From Valencia hispanica (Eukaryota; Chordata; Actinopteri; Cyprinodontiformes; Valenciidae): DNA of 64,000 bases. Shown here in pieces: positions 55,300-64,000 of the stretch. The stretch spans positions 42,518,001 through 42,582,000 of the forward strand of contig OY747701.1 of NCBI GenBank assembly GCA_963556495.2, in the 5' to 3' direction. A program made the translations under genes and the position numbers. The number at the start of each line of letters is the position of its first letter. Position 1 is the first letter of the stretch. A model generated the notes under the pieces. It was not told where the DNA came from and made no database searches. It worked only from the letters and a program-made list of their open reading frames with translations.

Positions 55300-57756
55300 A
55301 TTTGCAGATATTTGTCAACTGCTGAATTTCAGGCTCCAACAGTTTTATGAACAGAATGTCGTTTTAGCCCCTCATTTTGGCCCATTTTTGTTGTAAACAA
55401 TTTTCTTTGTCCATGTGTCTGTTCTGTCTTTTTAAAGCCCAAGTTGGTTGCAACAGATGACTGCTCACATAAAGCTAGTGCATTCCTTTCTCCACTGTTG
55501 CTACATGCATGACCAGCATGAGGGATTGCTTCAGAGCTAACACCATGCATTCAACTATCCTCTCTTGTCACTTGCTTGTTCAAGAGAAGTGATTGCTGCA
55601 AAGTCTTTTACCAATTGAAATAAACTTGACAGTTGTTAAAAAAAAACTTCTAGGAACCAGATCAAAAATAACTGAATTGTCGTTTTTTTTTTTTATCCAG
55701 TATCTGGAATTTGTTTGTGTGAAATTTTAAAGAAAATACCTAACTGATTGGGACATCTTATTTTGATAGACCACGTTAGTCTCTTGAAAAAAATTAAGCT
55801 ATTCTACATGTAGTATACTGGTACGCCTATATCTCAATAAATTAAAACACTGCAAAAGATTAATATAAAATAATATCCTCCAGTTTTTTGTGTGGTCTTG
55901 AGATTTTTATGACTAATTTCAGGGTCATTAACTGTCTCAACAGGGATCATTTTATGTTGAAATGCTACAAAGCATTTTATCAAAGATTCTTTTTTATCTT
56001 TTGTGCACACAGGTCATGCTTTGAATTCTTTTTAAGATTTTTTTTCTACTTCTATTGACATTTGAAGAAAATTCTGTGACTGGTGTTTTTACATTTCACT
56101 TGGCAACATACTCACAATGTGACATTACACAGTAATTACCAGGCTCATCATTATCTGCTTCTTTGCCTGCAGCAAGCTCTATGCTTGTTTATTCCCATAA
56201 AAGATAGATTAGTTTCACACATTGTGTTATTAGCACATGATCTTTGCAGCCTCCTCTCATTCCCCTCATCTTGCCTGTGTTTTTGATCCCAGTAGTTTCT
56301 GAAAAGGCTACAACAGGTTTGTATTATATGGTAATAAAGCATGACACAAATGCAAACGTGTGTGTCTGGGTGATCTAATCCTAGAATGTGTATTCTCTTT
56401 GCTTTTTGATGCCATTGCTTTCATTAAGGTTCACCTCAATATAGACAACTTAAAAACCTTCTATGCACTTTTTTTAAGTTTCTGAACATTTTATTGGCTG
56501 TCTAACAGTGATTATAAGAATATTTTCTGAATATTTCTAATATTTCCAATAATACCCACTGATACTGTAACTCAGGATGAGAAGAGGGTTATCCTTGATA
56601 TGAGGCTCTGCCTTGCCCTGGTCTGCTACAACTACTGCTACATAAAACATCATAAAACAGCTAAAGTTTCTGTTCTACTGGCATACATTTGCAGTTGAAA
56701 CAGAACAAAAATGGGGCTGCGACAGTCATGTGAAATCCACTGCCGTAGATGTCAGTGAGACCGAAACGGCTTTAGCATACTAGTCCACCGGATCTGCTCT
56801 CCCTCTTTCTCTTTATGTGCTGTCATCTGAAAGGCAGACATATTTTCATAAATATAAAATAGTTTATATTAAGCTGTTTTTTTAATACTGGTTTTCATGC
56901 TAATGGTACTAGTCTGTATGAATGAACACCTCCCCTGCTGCGCGTTCCCCACTTTGTGCAGGCATCGCACATTCTCGGTTCGGTGCAGTAAACAGGAAGT
57001 GAAGTGAAGCCACAGCTAGGTTAGGTATTTTAGCTTTCATACTAAATTGGTATACATTGACCAAAGTTGCATGATGTTAGGTATTATGGCAGAAAATGTG
57101 TCAGCAATGGGTCGAACAACTGTATTTTCAAAGGCTATAGCCAAAGAAAAAGCTGATGAAGAGCAAAACAAGAGAAGAGCAGAGTGTATTTCAGTGCAGC
57201 ATTTGAGCTATGGCGTTAGCTACAGGAACAGAAAGTCAGATGCCATGGAGGATGTATATCTCCATTGTTGGTAAGAAAATTTTATGTTTCATAGTTGTTT
57301 GACAATAACTGGCATTATGTTTTCAGTTCAACACGTATCTGAGTAGTTGAGACTAAAATAAAATGGATGAACTACAATGCTCATCATTTTTGTAGCATTT
57401 CATACTGCACTAGGTTTGCTAAGTTGGCTAACAATGAAGTGTGTTACTTGCTGATTTACGTTAGCTGTATTACACTTGTGAGAATTTGGTTCATATTATG
57501 TATTTAATGCTGCTAGAATAAGGACTCTTATTTATTGTTATTGTCAGCTATGAGAAGAAGGCTACTTGGGCTTCTACACCAGTGAAACAAGGTTTCCTGC
57601 GGAGACCTCTCCCCCTGCATCCACAACTGTCTTGGAATCCCCTTCTGATCGTTGAGTCACTGAACTTTATGTTGACAGCAGCATAGCTTTGACAACTAAT
57701 GGTTTAAAAAAAACAAAAAACTTTTTTTTTTAAATGTCTCAACGCTTTGCTAATAG
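55300..57756. other. Intergenic flank, no gene seen
   Basis: The frame at 57047-57274 (MVYIDQSCMMLGIMAEN and on) has no family motif. Nothing else is recognised. Short poly-A and poly-T runs lie at 55638-55700 and 57706-57730. Confidence 0.5.
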
Positions 57757-58110
57757 CAGTGGTGTCAAACTCATTTCCAATTTGGGCCACATCAACATCA
57801 TGAATGTCCTTAATAGGTCAGTTGAGACAGAAAGTAATGATAAAACTTCCTTTTAAAAAATTGTTAAAACATAAATACATGTCTGTCTCTGCATTTGACA
57901 AGTAATACTTAAAATTAAATAATACTGAACATCTTTTCACAAAGATGTGATTTAGGACTATTTAAATAAACACTGATTGGATTAGACTGATAAAATAGTA
58001 TTTAGGTGCACATAAATAGAACTTAAAGGTTCCATTTATATGGATTTTAGAGGACAACATAAATGGCTATGGTGGGCCGGATTTGGCTCATGGGCCTGGA
58101 GTTTAAAACA
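57757..58110 (+). mobile_element. hAT-like MITE, decayed
   Basis: It starts CAGTGGTGTCAAACTCATT and ends in GGGCCTGGAGTTTAAAACA, the two ends of a familiar hAT MITE with GTGTCAAACTC/GAGTTTGACAC inverted ends; the right end has mutated. The inner phrase TTGGGCCACATCAACATCA and GGGCCGGATTTGGCTCATGG also fits. No clear 8-bp duplication could be confirmed. Confidence 0.7.
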
Positions 58111-58166
58111 TTTCATAATTGTCAAATTTAAACCAGATGGCATAAGTCTTCTTTAAATAACATATA

Positions 58167-58636
58167 TACAGGTCCTTCTCAAAGAATTAGCATATTGTGA
58201 TAAAGTTCATTATTTTCTGTAATGTACTGATAAACATTAGACTTTCATATATTTTAGATTCATTACACACAACTGAAGTAGTTCAAGCCTTTTACTGTTT
58301 TAATATTGATGATTTTGGCAAAAAAGTAAAGAAAAACAAAAAATCCAAAAAATTAGCACATTTCATCCGACCAATAAAAGAAAAGTGTTTTTAATACAAA
58401 AAAAGTCAACCTTCAAATAATTATGTACAGTTATGCACTCAATACTTGGTCGGGAATCCTTTTGCAGAAATGACTGCTTCAATGCGGCGTGGCATGGAGG
58501 CAATCAGCCTGTGGCACTGCTGAGGTGTTATGGAGGCCCAGGATGCTTCGATAGCGGCCTTAAGCACATCCAGAGTGTTGGGTCTTGCGTCTCTCAACTT
58601 CCTCTTCACAATATCCCACAGATTCTCTATGGGGTT
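58167..58636 (-). mobile_element. Tc1-like transposon (copy 4), left part
   Basis: TA then the TIR CAGGTCCTTCTCAAAGAATT begins at 58169. The inner part encodes the transposase C-terminus on the minus strand: the end RRIEAVISAKGFP-like text and the CHRLIAS-like block (around 58480-58520), then NLWDIVKRK-like text at 58590-58630. The retrovirus interrupts it at 58636. The other part lies at 63910-64000 and runs out of the window. Confidence 0.88.
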
Positions 58637-59050
58637 TGTTAGAGAAAATCAGACTTTGTTTTACGGTTTTATAAATGTACTTTTTAAATGTTTTAACTGT
58701 CAAATTCCTCCCTGGAACATTCTGCTCTCCTGTGTCAAGGCCGTACGATTACACAGGAGCTGGTTTCACAAACTGCCAGTTTCAGTTACATGTTATCTTT
58801 CCGTCACGGGGCAGAGGCACGTTTTCATATCTCATTGTATAACTTGTTCACTGAATATGTTGGTGGGTGTGGTGTGACTCAATAAAAAGAGGCTGCAGGG
58901 AGACGCTCCTTTGAGACTAAGGACAGACACGGTGGGTTCTTTTTTGGTTGCAAATCCTTGTCTCCCTCTGCAGAGCCAGAGCCAAAATACTACATCTCTC
59001 CGTCTCCTGTGTGTGTGATTCTTCCTAGGTCAACCTGAATTTACTTAACA
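58637..59050 (+). repeat. 5' LTR of the retrovirus
   Basis: 414 bp, TGTTAGAG to TTACTTAACA. An AATAAA at 58881-58886 can serve as poly(A) signal or TATA-like element. It is followed after two bases by the primer site. Confidence 0.93.
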
Positions 59051-59053
59051 TCT

Positions 59054-59071
59054 TGGTGCCGTTACTTGACG
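59054..59071 (+). promoter_or_regulatory. Retroviral primer-binding site, tRNA-His-like
   Basis: TGGTGCCGTTACTTGACG lies three bases after the LTR. From memory the 3' end of tRNA-His(GTG) would call for TGGTGCCGTGACTCGGA; the first nine bases agree, with scattered differences after. Other primers are not excluded. Confidence 0.6.
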
Positions 59072-59990
59072 TACCGAGCGCTCCCGCCGGAGGTCCCTGT
59101 CGAAGGGCTGTCTTCTGCGCGCACCCTGAAAGTCCAGGTCGCTGACTAGCTTCACTGGCCGGCTTTGTAGCTTCCTCGAGGACCCCCTGCGTGTGCTCCC
59201 TTGCGATCGATTCGGTTTGAATCACTCGCACAGGGGGGAGATTGTGAGTACGTCTTTATTGTGCACCTTTACATAAAATTACAAGGTAGTCAGGGTATAT
59301 TCTGCTGTTTGGGCCTAAAGGACGCTTTAGCCTCTCTGATGGGATTCAGGTGTTGAGCCTTAAAATTAGTCATTGCGGTGGCTGTTGCAGCAATTGTCTG
59401 AAAAACTTTTGCTGTTTACAAGGTTGTAACGGACTAGGCTTGTGGGCCTATCCACCTCGCTGGGAAATAAAAGACGCCAGTTTATGGGAGTAAAAACACA
59501 AACAGCAGAATCAAAACGATAAACCACAACATAGGTGGGTGAAGTAAGATAGGCACTGAACATAATCTTTGTCCATGCCACTTCAACCTGAAACCTAACG
59601 GTGTTAACGTACGGTTTGATGGGCACTGCAAGAGACGTTCTGTGCGGACTAATAGGTCACACGATATACCTTTGGATTAGGAAAGCCATACAAAGGCTCA
59701 ATAATAGGTGCATAACATAGACATACATATCTAAAAGCAATACGATCTTACGCTATAATTTGATAAAATAAGGAATTAAAATATCAAACATAAAACGTTA
59801 AAATTAGTAAATTACTTCAGTAAATGACGAACTTAACGCCTAGACAAGTCAATTTTTTAGAACTAGGTTTTGTCTTCTGCCTAATTTTAATAATAATAAT
59901 CAACGTCCTAAAGTTGCTTGGCATTCTACCCCCAGATTTTACCAGAGCAATTAATAAAACCCATTGAGGGTTAAATAAAGCAACGAAAAG
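59072..59990 (+). other. Retroviral leader region
   Basis: Untranslated leader between the primer site and the presumed gag start. GTAAG-like donors are possible but not decided. No open frame with a motif. Confidence 0.4.
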
Positions 59991-60300
59991 ATGGGAAACG
60001 ATGTTTCCACCGATAAATTAGAGGGGGATGAAAAATACATGCACAAAAAGAATCCAAAAAACTTAGTTTTTAACTAAATGGCACAAAAAATACAAGGTTG
60101 ATGGAAAGTTAAAAGGTAATCAATGGAAGGACTTAGTATGTGTACTTGAAGCAAAAGCGCTTACAGCTAAAGAGAAAAAGAAGGAAGAGAAACAAACAGA
60201 GCTGAAAATAGCAAGGGCGTGGGCAGATGAGCCTGAAAAGAGGAAGTAGAATATAAAAAAGGAAAAGAGAGCAAATGATCCAAAGACGACGCATTTGTAA
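59991..60300 (+). pseudogene. Retroviral gag N-terminal (matrix) remnant
   Basis: The ATG at 59991 begins MGN, with the Gly at position 2 needed for N-myristoylation of retroviral matrix proteins. After about 32 codons the frame stops. In a neighbouring frame, WKDLVCVLEAKALTA and a Lys/Glu-rich helix continue to about 60249. No capsid major homology region or zinc knuckle follows, so most of gag is deleted. In an intact virus the matrix targets Gag to the plasma membrane. Confidence 0.55.
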
Positions 60301-60930
60301 TGAAAAAACTTAGATGAACTTTCCTTATTTCCAAAGCGCGTAGAGGTCTGGGATCTCAATAAGAAATAGGTCTAATGATAAATAATATATAAATAATAAT
60401 ACTAAGTAATGAAAAGAGATAATAATAAAACATATGGTGATATTAATGTGTGATAAACCGGTTGTGTGACTGTGTGTGTGAATGGAGATTTCTTCGTTTT
60501 GAAACAGCTGAAGTAGGCCAAAAGGAGTCTCATGGTTAGAAAATTGAGTAAATAACACTGCGATAAGACAAATAGATCATATAAAAGAGAAATACAAGCT
60601 GAATTTAATTCATGCAAATGGGAATGACAAATATTAAAAATTGAAAGATAAAAACAGCAAAATGTAACTTATCAAAATATGGGGAAAAAGTAGCAAAGAA
60701 GATTCAAACGAGATGCAAAAGTTATGTAAAAGAAATGACATTAAACGTGACACATGTTGATTCTGGACATACTGTAAGAACTCAGCTTTGATGGATTAGC
60801 TTCAGGGTTGGATTCATTTTGCTGAAAGAACCTTTGTTGACGACAACAACCTTATTAAAACATTGACCTAAACCCGTCCTACCCAAAGCATTGTTTAAAG
60901 CTGCTCCAATTGTGAGCCATGGGCCTTGCC
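60301..60930 (+). other. Deleted core of the retrovirus, no domain seen
   Basis: AT-rich text between the gag remnant and the integrase. No capsid, protease, RT or RNase H motif could be read in any frame. The long minus-strand frames here have no signature. Confidence 0.5.
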
Positions 60931-61850
60931 ATGTCTCTACAGGGGGGATGGTATCAATAATACAGCAGCACTTTACTACATACAACCTAGAAACTTACCT
61001 AAAAAATTTCTGTAAAAACATGCCTAACATGTATCAAACACAACCCACGAGGTAAATTGAGACCTAAAAGAGGACAGTTTCCTCAACCAGCTTATCCATT
61101 TCACACAATCCACATGGATTTTATTGAGCTAACACAGAGTGGCTCATACAAATATTGTTTAGTAATAATTGATGCTTTTTCCAAATGGGTTGAAATAATT
61201 CCCACTGCAAAAAATGACACTCTCACAGTAGCATTATGTAAAACTATCATTGCAAACCATGGCATTCCACAAGTAATATATTCAGATAATGGACCACATT
61301 TTGTGAATGAAGTTATTCAGAATATGGCAAAACATTTAGACATACAACTGCAAAATCATTGTGCTTATCACCCCCAAAGTGCAGGCCTAGTGGAAAGAAA
61401 TAATGGAACCATCAAAAGCAGACTCAGGAAATGTATGGCAGAAACTAAAAAACCCTGGCCTGAGTGTTTGGACCTGGTAAAACTTTATATGAGAATCACA
61501 CCAACAAACCAAGGTTGAACACCTTTTGAAATCATTTATGGTAGACCCTACAGGTTACCTCTAGTTGCACCAGACCTAGAAAAAGCAGATGAGGAACTCA
61601 CATTAGCTGACTACATGAAAAAGGTCATCTTAGCCAAATAAGTCTGCCTACCTCTCCTTCTGTTTTGCAGGATCCTGAGAAGCCAATCAAGCCTGGAGAT
61701 TGGGTTTTCATCAAAGTAATTAAAAGAAAAAACTGGACAAGCCCCGCTGGGAAGGACCATTCCAAGTCCTGCTGAGTGCGCTCCACGGCTGTGAAGATCG
61801 CTGAAAGACCCTTGTGGATACACATCTCACACTGCAAATTGCAGAGACAA
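60931..61850 (+). pseudogene. Retroviral integrase remnant
   Basis: Upstream text with a Cys-x-x-Cys (CLTCIKHN-like) fits the zinc-binding domain. The core frame (61057-61518) has HTIHMDFIEL with the first catalytic Asp, IYSDNGPHF with the second, and SAGLVERNNGTIK with the Glu, 35 residues after the second Asp as in DD35E integrases. A TGA stops this frame at 61516. The same frame continues as TPFEIIYGRPYR, and a C-terminal DNA-binding stretch (KPGDWVFIK) follows after more breaks. In the intact virus this enzyme inserts the DNA copy into host chromosomes. Catalytic residues survive, but the reading frame does not. Confidence 0.85.
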
Positions 61851-62009
61851 TTAGGGGACTAGACACGGGACAGTGGGGAAGTCTGGGCTACAAAGGACAG
61901 AGTAACCAATAGGGCCTCTGGTCTCAAACCCAGCAGAAAAGCATCCCTGTCTCCTAGCGGTCAAACCTCTGTTCTGGAGGGCTAGTCTTCTTATTTGCCT
62001 TTAGCCAAC

Positions 62010-63115
62010 ATGAGACCATTTTGGCTTCTCTCCTGCCTAGCAGTTTTCCTGCTCCTATTTACCTGCTTCTTATTTACACCTAAAGACACTACACCAGCCA
62101 AAGGAAAAAGAGAAATAGTTCTAACACACCATGCTTTTAAAAATACCTGAACACCACAGGGAATCAACTTACTACGACTCACTGGCAAAGACCCCCTCTG
62201 TTTCTCAGTATCCTGCAGCAATAAGACCATGTTTTTAGGAAAATCGTCCTGTGAAGAGATCCTACCCTTGTCACCAATTCAGTGATGGGCACAGAGACCG
62301 GACCACTGGATGATTGTTGCAAACTCATCTGTGCCAAGATACACAACCCTTAACGTCACTCGACTCCAAGAAAAGATAATTGGATTCAAGACCACCGACA
62401 AGAATGGCACTCATCTCCTACAAGTTCCCTCCCAGTATGGAACTGGGACCCCTGATGGTCACATCTGGAAATGTGGCCACACCTTTTACCCCTACCTGCC
62501 GAAAAACTGGTGTGGCACATGCAGTTTGGCTCGACTGCCTAAAGAGCTGAAGAAACGGGATTTCAAACCTCCACAAGTTTTCCAACCATTCTCTGACAAT
62601 GGTGGGCGGAAACCCCTCTACAGTGATCCAGAGGGCATTTTCCACACCATATTCCCCATGATTGGAGTTGCGAGTCTGACAAAACGGATGAACAAGGTTT
62701 GGTGGACTTTGGAAAACATCACAGGCATCCTTGCCGAGATGTCCAACCTACTGGCCAACGATCCTGAAAAACAAGCGATGAGGACCATGCTGATGCAACA
62801 TCGAGTAGCTCTGGACACTCTATTTGCTTCTGAAGGTGGACTTTGTACTGTAATTGGCGAACATTGTTGCACTTACATTCCTAGTACACATGATAATTGG
62901 ACTCTCATTCATGACCGAGTACAAGGGTTAGCTGACTTTTTAAAATCACAGGAAACCAATGGACAATGGGATACTTTTCTGCATGTTTTATTAGCTGTGT
63001 ACTTCCCTGTATAAAACAAATGATGAATAAGATGATAACTAATACAATGGTACAATATTCTCTGCTAAACCAAAGACCAGAAGATGAAGGTAGTGAAGAA
63101 GAAACTGTAGCATAA
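62010..63115 (+). pseudogene. Retroviral env remnant with stops and lost anchor
   Basis: The ATG at 62010 starts a hydrophobic signal peptide (about residues 3-22). In-frame TGA stops occur at 62148-62150 and 62283-62285. The frame is then open from 62310 to 63014. The surface-unit end carries a CxxC motif (CGTC, about 62513), and the transmembrane subunit carries CTVIGEHCC (about 62842), a CX6CC motif as in gamma-type Envs with covalently linked subunits. I see no clear furin site. The membrane span is not present in this frame, while a cytoplasmic-tail-like reading appears in another frame up to 63115, so a deletion or frameshift removed the anchor. The protein cannot be made in full form from this copy. 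Confidence 0.85.
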
Positions 63116-63467
63116 ACAAAAGTAACCTTTTATGATCCCATTAATCTAAACTATTACTCAACTGGAGATTAGTTGAATGAGGCTTAGGTGAAAGTTATGC
63201 CTTAAAACCCCTTTTTGAATTTGTTGCCTATTTTAGCAAATTATCTGTTGTTAGCCTTACCTTTCACATTTTTTAGGTTACTGCTTATTTTGTAACCTTA
63301 TGTTGTTTGTCAAATTTGAAGCTATTAATTATTTTATAGCTATCTATTGTTTGTATTTTACATTAGACAAGACTTTTAAAGAAACCTACATTATAGATGT
63401 GTTGAACGTTTTTATCTCTATTTACAAGAGTTTTATTATGCTTTCCTATCATTTAAAAACCACATTT

Positions 63468-63478
63468 AAAGGGGGAAA
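63468..63478 (+). promoter_or_regulatory. Retroviral polypurine tract
   Basis: AAAGGGGGAAA immediately upstream of the 3' LTR is the normal primer for plus-strand DNA synthesis. Confidence 0.85.
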
Positions 63479-63909
63479 TGTTAGAGAAAATCGGACTTTG
63501 TTTTACGGTTTTATAAATGTACTTTTTAAATGTTTTAACTGTCAAATTCCTCCCTGGAACATTCTGCTCTCCTGTGTCAAGGCCGTACGATTACACAGGA
63601 GCTGGTTTCACAAACTGCCAGTTTCAGTTACATGTTATCTTTCCGTCACGGGGCAGAGGCACGTTTTCATATCTCATTGTATAACTTGTTCACTGAATAT
63701 GTTGGTGGGTGTGGTGTGACTCAATAAAAAGAGGCTGCAGGGAGGCGCTCCTTTGAGACTAAGGACAGACACGGTGGGTTCTTTCTTGGTTGCAAATCTT
63801 TCTTGGTTGCAAATCCTTGTCTCCCTCTGCAGAGCCAGAGCCAAAATACTACATCTTTCCGTCTCCTGTGTGTGTGATTCTTCCTAGGTCAACCTGAATT
63901 TACTTAACA
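63479..63909 (+). repeat. 3' LTR of the retrovirus
   Basis: 431 bp, matching the 5' LTR except for about four substitutions and a 17-bp tandem duplication (TTTCTTGGTTGCAAATC at 63782-63798 and 63799-63815). AATAAA lies at 63723-63728. Confidence 0.93.
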
Positions 63910-64000
63910 TGGTTCAGGTCAGGAGAGTTGGCAGGCCAATGGAGCACAGTAATACCATGGTCAGTAAACCATTTACCAGTGGTTTTGGCACTGTGAGCAG
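63910..64000 (-). mobile_element. Tc1-like transposon (copy 4), continuation
   Basis: GGTTCAGGTCAGGAGAGTTG and GCACTGTGAGCAG continue the transposase gene (minus strand) broken at 58636: the PDLNP-like and AHTAK-like blocks. The element runs past the window end. Confidence 0.85.

Larger units (their letters stand above)
58637..63909 (+). mobile_element. Endogenous retrovirus, defective, nested in a Tc1-like element
   Basis: The provirus has 5' LTR (58637-59050), primer site, gag N-terminus, integrase, env, polypurine tract (AAAGGGGGAAA at 63468-63478) and 3' LTR (63479-63909). It sits inside a Tc1-like transposase; GGTT occurs beside both LTR ends, which suggests a 4-bp target duplication, although one base at the 3' border is ambiguous. 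Most of gag, all of protease, RT and RNase H are missing, and env has stops and a lost anchor. The gamma/epsilon-like character is inferred from the env motif and primer type. The LTRs differ at about four positions plus one 17-bp duplication. Confidence 0.9.

Noticed and set aside
57047..57274. 75-residue frame as a small gene
   Set aside because: No family motif, no splice or poly(A) context that I can support.
59025..59231. Minus-strand frame over the LTR border and leader
   Set aside because: Antisense to the retroviral leader, no motif.
62310..63014. Env considered as a domesticated syncytin-like host gene
   Set aside because: It sits in a provirus with near-identical LTRs, has upstream in-frame stops and no membrane anchor; no sign of long-term selection can be seen.

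Overview
This window reads as a teleost fish genome segment, probably a spiny-rayed (percomorph) fish: long introns, GT/AG exon borders, TATC and TA microsatellites, and several typical fish transposon families (Tc1-like elements, Rex1-type LINEs, a sushi-like gypsy element, L1 elements and an endogenous retrovirus). There is no prokaryotic gene organisation. Everything here is read by eye; family names rest on protein motifs and remembered family features, not on searches.

Host gene. On the + strand lie the last three coding exons of an MDGA-family gene (MAM domain-containing GPI-anchored synaptic adhesion protein): 8004-8134 and 28799-28907 (or 28916) encode the end of the MAM domain, and 38459-38544 encodes the hydrophobic GPI signal and the stop. 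The introns are about 20.7 kb and 9.5 kb, and the 3' UTR probably runs to about 39.7 kb. The middle exon has two in-phase donors 9 nt apart. The rest of the window is transposon-rich intron or flank.

Left part (0.5-20.4 kb). A piece of a CR1/L2-type LINE is followed by a complete minus-strand gypsy-type LTR element (1499-5097) with 371-bp LTRs and a CTGAC target duplication. This gypsy copy is chimeric: the end of its RT and its RNase H and integrase core are replaced by a slice of Rex1-like LINE RT, after which the gypsy chromodomain resumes. Its internal region begins with an 11-nt block complementary to a site inside its own LTR, as expected for Tf1/sushi self-priming. Further on are a Rex1 3' end, a complete Tc1-like element (11440-12790), a 117-125 bp AT-rich tandem repeat, and an L1 element (L1-A) whose ORF2 runs straight into a 2.2-kb GC-rich block.

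Middle part (20-43 kb). This is mostly unremarkable intron and flank with small repeats and a second Tc1-like element (35631-36993). The most striking object is a small inserted element at 37305-37508 with 17-bp target duplications. It holds a 45-bp perfect inverted repeat that closes on a hammerhead-ribozyme-like core. A decayed relative carrying two opposed cores sits at 33.8 kb.

Right part (43.4-64 kb). A second L1 (L1-B) has been interrupted at least four times: by a 5'-truncated copy of the GC-rich block in its 5' UTR (16-bp duplication), by a Rex1 LINE in its endonuclease region, by a TTAA-type DNA transposon that itself carries a hAT MITE (8-bp duplication), and by a 3.3-kb copy of the GC-rich block in ORF2. 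Beyond it are a truncated Tc1-like copy, a hAT-like MITE, and a fourth Tc1-like element split by a young but defective endogenous retrovirus (58637-63909) with matching LTRs, a tRNA-His-like primer site, a gag N-terminus, an integrase and a broken env.
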